Source of the DNA: an uncultured Ignavibacteria bacterium
Lineage (GTDB): Bacteria > Bacteroidota > Ignavibacteria > Tepidaquicellales > Tepidaquicellaceae
DNA: 64,000 bases
Assembly: GCA_937872315.1 (NCBI GenBank)
Contig: CALMST010000252.1
Coordinates: 1-64,000 of the forward strand
Direction: 5' to 3'
The position numbers and the translations under genes are program-made. Below the pieces are notes generated by a model, which was not told where the DNA came from, searched no databases, and was given only the letters and a program-made list of their open reading frames with translations. Below are positions 35,337-44,900 of the stretch, in pieces; position 1 is the stretch's first letter; every line of letters begins with the position of its first letter.

Positions 35337-35768
35337 TTAATTTTCTACGGGTTCAGAAACTTTAGAAGTCTCTTCCTCAGCAGCCTTTAAAGATTCCTGT
35401 TTCAATTTTTCTTCTTCATATTTTGACTGCAGAATAGCTTTATTCTTAAAATGCTCTTCTTTTTCTCTTTTAGTGATTGAAGTAATGAGAATTGTAAGGT
35501 GTCTTAAAATATTTTCATCAAGTACATATGCCCTTTCAATTTTCTTCAGGCTGTCAGCCGGAGCTGAAATTTCAAAACACACATAATATCCGTTTGATCT
35601 TTTATTGATCTGGTAAGCAAGTTTTTTTCTGCCTATCCTGTCAATATTATTTATAACAACATCATTCTTTTTAAGAAGATCTTCTGTTTTCTTAATTTCT
35701 TCTTCTATTGCAGCTTCTTCTAAATTACCGTCGATGATAATATATGATTCGTAATGCTTTTTAGACAA
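35337..35768 (-). CDS. rpsF: 30S ribosomal protein S6 with charged C-terminal extension
   Basis: A 143-aa protein. Residues 1-~95 are canonical S6 ('YESYIIIDGNLEEAAIE', 'NIDRIGRKKLAYQINKRSNG', 'YVLDENILRHLTILI'). The last ~45 residues are a Lys/Glu-rich helical tail. First gene of the rpsF-ssb-rplI operon; ssb starts 48 bp after its stop. It lies 87 bp downstream of the tRNA-Leu gene on the same strand. I see no S6:S18-type leader motif before it. Confidence 0.95.
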   Translation of the reverse strand: MSKKHYESYIIIDGNLEEAAIEEEIKKTEDLLKKNDVVINNIDRIGRKKLAYQINKRSNGYYVCFEISAPADSLKKIERAYVLDENILRHLTILITSITKREKEEHFKNKAILQSKYEEEKLKQESLKAAEEETSKVSEPVEN

Positions 35769-35855
35769 ATTAGTTTTGTTTATTTTTTTAATGAAAGATT
35801 ACAAATATATCTCGTATTTATAATAAAATCAATGTAATAAAATTGTAAATGTTAG

Positions 35856-35938
35856 TGCGGAAGGCGGGACTTGAACCCGCACGCCTTGTGAGCACCACCC
35901 CCTCAAGATGGCGTGTCTGCCAGTTTCACCACTTCCGC
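35856..35938 (-). tRNA. tRNA-Leu (GAG anticodon)
   Basis: An 83-nt class II tRNA on the minus strand with acceptor stem GCGGAAG/CTTCCGC and discriminator A. The anticodon stem-loop is CCATC-TTGAGGG-GGTGG (anticodon GAG), followed by a long variable arm (GTGCTCACAAGGC region) and the T arm GCGGG-TTCAAGT-CCCGC. CCA is not encoded. It may share a transcript with rpsF. Confidence 0.95.
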
Positions 35939-35980
35939 TTTTCAATCTTTATTCTTAAGGGAATTCCGATATTTTAAAAA

Positions 35981-36008
35981 TAACTGACAAAATTATAATT
36001 ATTCAGTT
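35981..36008 (-). terminator. Weak candidate terminator of the NRPS-exporter unit
   Basis: A 6-bp stem AACTGA (35982-35987) with TCAGTT (36003-36008), followed on the minus strand by ATTTTTAAA. It lies about 50 bp past the ABC gene's stop codon. The stem is weak, so readthrough is possible. Confidence 0.3.
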
Positions 36009-36060
36009 TAAATATCAATTCTTATCAATTAACCTATTTTTAAAAAATCCAATTTTAAAA

Positions 36061-37791
36061 TTATGCATTAAGAAATTGTTCACTTACTTCTTTCAGAACT
36101 CCTTTATGAAGAGTATAATAACTGTCAGCTTTTATCTTATGTGTTATTTTATGTCCTATGATAATTACAATTTTGTCTTTTACATGATTCTGCAGATTTT
36201 CAAAAAAATTATTTTCGGTAAGAAGGTCGATCGAACTCGTTGGTTCATCAAGAATGATTATCTGAGCGTCACTGTAAAATGCCCTTGCCAATGCTATTTT
36301 CTGCCACTGACCAATGCTTAGTTCTTCGCCATCCTTAAAGTGCTTACCTACAACAGTTTCATATTTCAGAGGATAATCTTCAACGAACTGGCTCGCTCCC
36401 GATAAATCAGCAACTTTCTCTACACTGTTATTCCTGTCGATTGCGCCGTACATAATATTCTCTCTCACAGTAAGATCATATTTACAATAATCCTGATATA
36501 TAATTCCTATATTCTTATGAAATGATTCTATATCAAGATCTTTTATATTAATATCATCAAATGTTATGGTTCCGGATGTACATTCATACATTCTGCAAAG
36601 CAGATTTATAAAAGTTGTTTTACCTGCCCCGTTCTTACCGGTTATAAGCACGGTTTCTCCTGGCTTTGCCGAAAATGAAACATCCTTCAATACGGTTTTT
36701 AATCCGTTCTCATAACGGAATGTAATGTTTTCAACTTTAATGCCTTTCTTTAGCTTTGGAAAAGGAATAGGATTTTCGATTTGTTTGATCTGAGGTTCAA
36801 GCTTTATAAAATCAAAAAGCGTGCTAAGGAATAATTTATTGCTGTATATCCCGGTAAGATTTGTCATAATACCTGAAAGATAAGTGTTGGCGCTTCTTAC
36901 TGCACCCAGAAACATTACAAAACCTCCTATCGTTACTTCCCCGGCATTATATTTATATGTCAGAAAAATTATAGCAAGCGACAGTGCCGCGACTTCAAAC
37001 AAGCTCGAAATTATATTTCCGCTTGTTTCGATTTTCAAAAATTTTATGACACTCTTTAATAATGATTCTCTTGTTTCATCATGTGTATTCTGTATGTGCT
37101 TTCCTAGTCTGAATATTCTTGTTTCCTTGGCAAAAAGTCTGTTTGTCATCAGATTACTGAAATAATTCACTTTTCTGTACAAACTCGTATTTTTCATTTT
37201 CCAGTCGAAAAACAATTTCGTTCTTCTGAACTTTATCACAAGAGCAGGTATTCCCGCAAGTATCATGATCAGCAATATGTAAATTGACAGTGAAGCCAGT
37301 ATTACCGCCACTCCGACAAAAGAAATAATACTTTTTATAAGTTCAGAAACACTCCCTACAATCTGCAAAGGTCTGCTAGTTGCTTCCTGCTGTGCACGGT
37401 GAAATGTATCATGATATTCTGCATTGTCATAATATGTCAGATCAAGTTCGAGTGATTTATTGTGCAGCAAATTATTCACAAAATTAACAACTCTGTGTCC
37501 GAGGATCTGGTAAACAACTGAATTGATTGAAATAGCTACCTGCATAAATAAAATTACCGAGCAGAATATAGCTATAACATACCAGACGTCATTCTGAACA
37601 TATCCGCCGGAGTTTGTAATACTGTCTATCAACACCTTCGTAAGATAAAGTACAATTAATGGAAGTGCTCCCATTATCACCAACAAAACCAGGCTAGCAT
37701 AACTTAACTTCTTATCACTCTCAAAAACAAATTTCATCGTTTTTGAGATATTGGAAAAATCAGATTTAAAACTCTTTAGATCAATTCTCAT
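36061..37791 (-). CDS. ABC exporter (fused membrane and ATPase domains), likely NRPS product exporter
   Basis: A 576-aa half-transporter: six transmembrane helices in residues ~25-330, then an ATPase domain. Walker A is GKNGAGKTT at residues 385-393; the signature is LSIGQ at 491-495 (third residue Ile rather than the usual Gly); Walker B is IIILDEPTSSID; the H-loop is 'IIIGHK'. Half-transporters of this type act as dimers and export peptides or lipids across the inner membrane. It is codirectional with the synthetases and starts 120 bp after the stop of the terminal NRPS gene, so export of the peptide is the natural guess. Confidence 0.87.
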   Translation of the reverse strand: MRIDLKSFKSDFSNISKTMKFVFESDKKLSYASLVLLVIMGALPLIVLYLTKVLIDSITNSGGYVQNDVWYVIAIFCSVILFMQVAISINSVVYQILGHRVVNFVNNLLHNKSLELDLTYYDNAEYHDTFHRAQQEATSRPLQIVGSVSELIKSIISFVGVAVILASLSIYILLIMILAGIPALVIKFRRTKLFFDWKMKNTSLYRKVNYFSNLMTNRLFAKETRIFRLGKHIQNTHDETRESLLKSVIKFLKIETSGNIISSLFEVAALSLAIIFLTYKYNAGEVTIGGFVMFLGAVRSANTYLSGIMTNLTGIYSNKLFLSTLFDFIKLEPQIKQIENPIPFPKLKKGIKVENITFRYENGLKTVLKDVSFSAKPGETVLITGKNGAGKTTFINLLCRMYECTSGTITFDDINIKDLDIESFHKNIGIIYQDYCKYDLTVRENIMYGAIDRNNSVEKVADLSGASQFVEDYPLKYETVVGKHFKDGEELSIGQWQKIALARAFYSDAQIIILDEPTSSIDLLTENNFFENLQNHVKDKIVIIIGHKITHKIKADSYYTLHKGVLKEVSEQFLNA

Positions 37792-37911
37792 TATTTGATA
37801 TACTGTATCGTATGTTTAAATTATTTATTTCTAAAATCTTTATTTTAAATTATTCGGGTGATTATTACCGGAAAAATATTAACAATCAATAAATATAATT
37901 TAGCCGGATCT

Positions 37912-40900
37912 TCACAAGACATCAGCATAGTTAATATTTTTTTTAGTTGGTTTTGAAACTGATCCATTTTTACCGGATCTGTTTTTTATTTCGTCATCAG
38001 TTTGCTTCAGAACTTCATTTAACTTTTCAGCAAAATCTCTGATATAGGGTTCAGTAACAATTGTTTTATGATCGGTTCCGGGTATAGTATATGATTCAAG
38101 TCCTCCACCCGCAAGTTCTTTCCACTTCTCCCTGGTTTCTTCTTTAAATGCTTCGCATTCGATCAGAGTAATTTTGCCGGGGTATTTTGTTGCGACATAT
38201 TCATCTTGAGCTTTGAAATGTATCAGTTTTATTTCTTCATATCTTCTTTGTCTGGAATCACTCATTAAATACCCAACAGTTTCCTTTATTTTTCTTTGCA
38301 TTTTCATAAATTTATTTACGGAATAATTTTTAGCTACCGTAAATAATTCACCCGATTTCAAATGATGAAATGATCTTTTTATAAAATGCTGCGCATCCCG
38401 TTTCTGTGGTATATGCTGCGGAGGTGGAGCAACAAACGGCGGCCATGTATCAAATATTGCAAGCAATGCTACCTCTTCGCCTGCAGCCATTAACTGCTGT
38501 GCCATTTCATAAACAACTCTTCCTCCAAAACATCTGCCGCAAAGCATATAAGGTCCCTTTGGCTGAAAAGTCCTAATTTCTTTATTATAGAATGCTGACA
38601 TCTCTTTAAGATCAGTGTGCGGTTTTTCAAGCCCATCCAGCCCTATAGATTCCAGTACATAGATCGGCTGTTCGGATGAAACATATTTTAGTAATTCCTG
38701 AAACTGTAAAGCTGTTCCCCCTGCATTTGGCACACAATATAATGGCATTCTGGAACCTCCCGGCTTGATCGGCACAAGTGATTTCCATGGCTGTACCCAA
38801 CCCTTGTCCTTTATGATTGCCGCAAGTTCTTTAATGGTCGGTGAATTGAATAAAGTTGATATCGGAAATTTTCTGCCTGATAATTTTTCGATACTTCCGA
38901 ACAACTGTAAAGCAAGCAAAGAATGACCGCCCAGCTCAAAGAAATTATCATTGATTCCGATGTTCTTTACATTCAATAATTCCTGCCAGATACCAACGAG
39001 CGCACCTTCAATTTCATTTGTCGGAGGCGCGTAATCATTGCTTAATAACTCCGATACATCCGGATCCGGTAATGACTTTCTGTCAATCTTTCCATTAGAA
39101 GTTAAAGGTAATTCATCCATTTCAACCCATAACAGAGGTACCATATATTCAGGTAATTTACTTTTCAGAAAGGTTATTAACTCCTGTTTGTCAAATTTAT
39201 CCGATCCATTTCCAACTACATATCCTATCAGACTCTTTATTCCGTGTTTATCTTCTTTTGCTATCACTACTGTGTTTTTTACCAAGCCGCTTTCCAGAAC
39301 TACACTTTCTATCTCGCCAAGCTCAATCCTGAATCCGCGGATCTTTACCTGCTCATCTATCCTGCCGAGATATTCCATTCTGCCGTCAGGATGCCATTTA
39401 CCAAGATCCCCTGATCTGTAAATTCTTTCACCAGTTGTAGCAATAAAGGGATTTGGTATGAATTTTTGTTTGCTTAACTCTTCAGCATTTAAATAACCGC
39501 GGGCCAGTCCGGCTCCACCTACATTGATCTCGCCCGGAACGCCGACAGGAACTAATTTAAGATTACTATCCAGTATATATGAATTCAAAGTTGGAATAGG
39601 TTTTCCAATAATACTGTTTCCTGATTTTAATTGCTCAGATCCGATTTCCTGAAAGGTCACATGAACAGTTGTCTCGGTAATACCATACATATTGATAAGT
39701 TTACAGTCCGGAAATGACTGCTTCCATGGCAGTAATTTGGACGGGTTAAGCGCTTCTCCGCCGAAGATCACATATCTAACTGCAATATTTTTTTCTTTGG
39801 AAGTAAGGTTTTCCTGAATCACATAAAATGCTGAAGGTGTCTGATTCATTACGGTTACATTTTCAGAAATGATCAGATCCGAATATAATGATGCATCCTT
39901 TGTAAGTTCTTTAGGTATAAGAATTAATTTCCCGCCATAAAATAAAGCACCGTACATTTCCCAAACAGAAAAATCAAAACAGAAAGAATGAAACATTGTC
40001 CAGACATCATTTTCATTAAAATCAAATAAAGGTGAATCATTCATGAATAATCTTACAACATTGTAGTGCTCGATCATTACTCCTTTTGGCTTTCCGGTCG
40101 AGCCGGAAGTATAGATCACATATGCCAGATTATGCGGTTTAATATTTAATCCGGGATTTTTTAAGGAAAGACCTTCCGGATAAGCAATGCTTTCTTCAAG
40201 AATAATTATTTCCTTATTTTCCGGGGAAGATATTCGCGAACTGCTTTCTTTACCGGTGATAACAATTGATGCATTAGTGTCTTCAATTACATAACGGATC
40301 CTGTCTTCAGGATATTCCGGATCCACAGGTACATAAACACCTCCGGCTTTCAAAATTCCCAAAATGCCAACGATCATTTCAAACCCACGTTCTATGCAGA
40401 TCGGAACAAATCCTTCCTCCTTTAATCCTTTGCTGATCAAATAATGCGCTAACCTGTTAGACCTTTCATTCAACTCTTTATAACTCATGGTTTTGTCTTT
40501 ATAGACAAGCGCAGTATTTCCGGGTGTCCTTTCTGCCTGTTCCTCAAACAGATCCACTATGGTTTTGTTTTTCGGATAATCAGTTTCTTTACCTTTAAAA
40601 TCACTGAGTATTTTATTCTCTTCAGATTCACTTAGCATTCTGAGCAATCCTGCCTTCTCATCAGGCTTGTTTACGATCGATCTTAATAATTCTTTGAAAT
40701 GAACTATCATTCTTTTAATAGTATCTTCAGAAAATAAATCAGTACAGTACTGAAAAGATCCCTGTAATCCTTTTTCAGTCTCAAACATATTCAGAGTAAA
40801 ATCAAACATGGAAGTTGTATATTCATATTCCTGAAATGTTAACTCAACATCACCTAATTGTAACTGCTTTGCCTCAGGTGTATTCTGAAATACAAACATT

Positions 40901-41940
40901 ACCTGGAAAAGCGGACTTCTGCTCTGGTCTCTTTGCTTTACTACGGATTCAACAACTTTCTCAAAAGGTACATCCTGATGTTCGTATGCCTCAAGAGTGG
41001 TTGTTTTTATTTTGTTTAATAATTCCGTAAAAGGAGTTTCATTATATACTTCATTTCTTAATGTAAGTGTATTAATGAAAAATCCGATCAGCTCTTCAGT
41101 CTCTTCCTGTAAACGGCCTGCTATCGGAGTTCCGACACTTATATCATTCTGACCGCTGTATCTGTAAAGCATAACATTAAATACCGCAAGCAATGTCATG
41201 AACAATGTAGCGCCATTTTCCTTTGATAATTTTTTTACCGCATCAGATAATTCTTTATCAATGCTGAAGCCATAAACCGCTCCATTTATACTTTGAACTG
41301 CCGGTCTTGTAAAATCAGTTGGTAACTCAAGCGGATCTACATATCGCAGCTGCTTTTTCCAGTAATCTGTTTTTTCTTCCAGTACTTCCGCGTTCAAATA
41401 ATTTTTCTGCCATATAGAAAAATCAGCATACTGAATCTTTAAAGGCTTTAGAATGGGTTCCCTGTTTTCTTCATATGATTTATAAAACTCCAAAAGTTCA
41501 TTTACAATAATCGATATCGACCAGCCATCAGATGCAATATGGTGCATAGTCATAACTAGTATATATTCATCTTCCTTAATTTTTATCAGATTACATCTCA
41601 GCATGTGATCCATAGTCAAATCGAATGGTGCTAAGATCAGTTTGTTTATCTGATCCTGTAATTCTTTCTTGTCACCTGTATATTTTGGATCATCAATGAT
41701 CTGAAGTTTCCAGGTATCTTTATCTTTAATCTTCTGATAACCTTTACCATTAACTTCCTGAATGACAGTCCTTATAACTTCATGTCTGTTTATAATGCTC
41801 TGTAAAGCTTTTTCCAGAGCTTCGGTATTAAGTTTGCCTTTTAGTTTTAAAACTGCGGGTAAATGATATTGAATACTTCCGACAAGTCTGTCAATAAACC
41901 ATAATCTTTCCTGACTGAATGAAAGCGGAATGAGCTCAGG
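37912..41940 (-). other. NRPS module 7: C-A(Thr)-T-TE
   Basis: C ~41930-40640; A ~40580-39050 with pocket D-F-W-N-I-G-M-V-H (FDFSVWEM, VTVMNQTP, YVIFGGEAL, NMYGITETTVHV), threonine; T ~39030-38800; TE ~38790-37912 with GRCFG (Cys codon at 38530-38532). Confidence 0.85.
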
Positions 41941-44900
41941 TCTTGTCTGAACTTCAACAGCAGGCAGTAATGACCTTTTCTTCTGAGTTTCAATATGCTC
42001 TGCAAGATCAGCAATATTCGGATTAAGGAACAGATCCTTAATGGCAAGTTCGGCTCCTATATCATTCCGGACTGAAGATATAACCCTCATCGCCAGTAAT
42101 GAATGTCCGCCCAGCTCAAAGAAGTTATCATGAATGCCAACCTTATCTATGTGAAGTAAATTTTTCCATATCCCGGCAAGCGCGGTCTCCATCTCATTCC
42201 GGGGAGCTGCATATTCTTTGCTCATCTGTTCACTTCCGTCTATATCCGGTAATGCGCGTCTGTCAACTTTTCCGTTCTTTGTCAATGGCAGCTTTTCCAT
42301 CTTTATCCACATCGCCGGTACCATGTAATCCGGTAATCTCTTGCTTAAATATTTTACTATCTCATCTTTTTCATATCCGCCTTCCGGAACCACATATCCG
42401 ACAAGTCTCTTGCTTCCTTCAGCACTCTGTTTTACAAGAACTGCTGCCTGCCTGACAAGCTCACATTCCTGAAGCGCATTCTCTATTTCTCCAAGCTCTA
42501 TTCTGTATCCGCGGATCTTTACCTGTTCGTCCGCTCTGCCGAGATATTCAATGTTTCCGTCAGCTTTCCATCTACCGAGATCTCCCGTTCTGTATAGTCT
42601 TGCGCCTTCTTTTTTACTGAACGGATCCTTTACAAATTTCTCTTTTGTAAGTTCTGGATTGTTCAGATATCCGTTTGATACTCCGTCTCCGCCTAAGTAT
42701 ACTTCACCCGTTATTCCTAACGGTGAAGGCTGCAGATTCTTATTCAAAACATAAGCTGTCCTGTTACTCAACGGCCGTCCAATCGGAATCAGCATTTTCT
42801 GTTTTGTCAGATCGGTTTCTTTTATGCTATATGTCAATGAGAATGTAGTATTCTCAGTCGGACCGTATCCGTTTATAATTTCTATCTCAGGATAAGTCTT
42901 TCTCATCTTTTCAATATGATATTCAGATAATTTCTCTCCTCCTGCAAGTATTGTCTTAAGATTTTTAAAGACTGTAATGTCATTATCAACAAGCTGATTG
43001 AACCAGCTGGAAGTAAACCACATCTTTGTCACTCCCCTGCTGTTAATTTCTTCTTTCAGAAGTTCGCTGTCGAGAAGTCTGCTCTCTGTGCAAAGAACAA
43101 GTTGCCCGCCGTTTAGCAGCATGCCCCAGTATTCAAATGTCGTTGCATCAAATGAAGTCGAACCTGTGGAAAGAAGTACATCGTCTTTTGTCAGTGTCAC
43201 ATAATCAACTCCTTTTACAAGGCTCACAACATTCTTCTGTGTGACCATCACGCCTTTCGGCCAGCCCGTCGAACCCGATGTGTAGATTATATATGCAAGA
43301 TCTTCCGGCTTGACCGATAAAGACAGTTTTTCCTTTGACTCTGCGCTTATCTTATCCCACTCTGTATCTATTTCAATTTTTGTGTACTCTTCAAGAGCAG
43401 GTAATTTTCCGGCACACTCACGGCTGCTGATAATTATTTTACTTCCCGTATCTTTCAGCATGAAACGAATCCGCTCTTCCGGATACTCCGGATCGATCGG
43501 TACATAGGCGCATCCTGCTTTTAAAACACCGAGTATTCCAACCATCAATGTCGCGCTTCTCTCTATGCATAGAGGAACCGGATAACCCTGCTCTGCTCCT
43601 TTGCTTCTGAGATAACGTGAAAACTGATCCGATCTTTCATCAAGATCTTTATATGTAAGCTTTTCATTCTCAAATAATACCGCGGGCGATTCCGGATTCA
43701 AGGATACCTGTTCTTCAAACAATTCAACAATTGATCTATCCGAAGGATATTCTGATGCCGTTTCATTAAACTCATTAACAACTTGATGCTCTTCCTCTTC
43801 TGACAGCATCTGAAGTGATCCCGTCTTCTGCTGAGGATCTCTGACTACTGACTCAAGTAGATTCTTAAAATGAATGATCATCTTTTTGATCGTTTCCTCT
43901 TTGAACAGATCTGTGCAGTATTCGACAATTCCGTGTAAGCCATCTTCAGTTTCAGTCAGACTATAAACAAGATCAAATTTGGATACTTTTTGTTCAGGAT
44001 CTTCGCCTTCCAGAATAAGTTCGCCGAGACGAAGTTCCGGAACTTTTGGTGTATTCTGAAGCGCAAAAGTTACCTGAAATACAGGACTTCTGCTCATGTC
44101 TCTTTGCTTTACAACTGAATCAACTATCTTTTCAAATGGTACATCCTGATGTTCAAAAGCTCCAAGTGAAGAAGATTTTACTTTTTGTAAAAGCTCTTCG
44201 AATGTCTCCTCTCCTGTAACTTCACTTCGCAATGCAAGAGTATTTATAAAGAATCCTATTAATGCTTCTGTCTCTTCCTGCTGTCTCCCTGCTACTGGAC
44301 TTCCGATGCTGAAATTTTCCTGACCGCTGTATCTGTAAAGCAATACATTGAAAGCCGAAAGCAAAGTCATGAAAAAGGTAACACCATTTTTCTTCGACAA
44401 TGAGTTTAATGAAACGGACAAATCCTTATCAATGCTGAATGAAGCGATTGCTCCTTTAGTACTTTGTATGGAAGGTCTCTCAAAATCCAATGGCAATTGC
44501 AGAGGTTCTGAATCAGATAATTTATTTTTCCAGTAAGCGAGTTTTTTCTCAAGCACTTCTCCCTGAAGATAATTTCGCTGCCACATGGAAAAATCAGCAT
44601 ACTGAACCGGTAAAGGTGAAAGACCGGCTTCGCGATTCTCTTCATGCGCTTTATAAAATTCTACAAGTTCTTTTACAATTATAGAAATTGACCAGCCGTC
44701 AGAAGCAATATGGTGAAGTGTAATTACAAGAATATGTTCATTCTCATTAATTCTTATAAGCGTAGCTCTCATCATATGATCTTCAGAGAGATCAAACGGA
44801 GAATTTATTATGTCATTAATATATTTATGTAAACCTTCAGCATTATCTTTATATACTGAACCGTCTATCTGTTCAAGTTTCCAGCTGTCTCTATCCTTAA

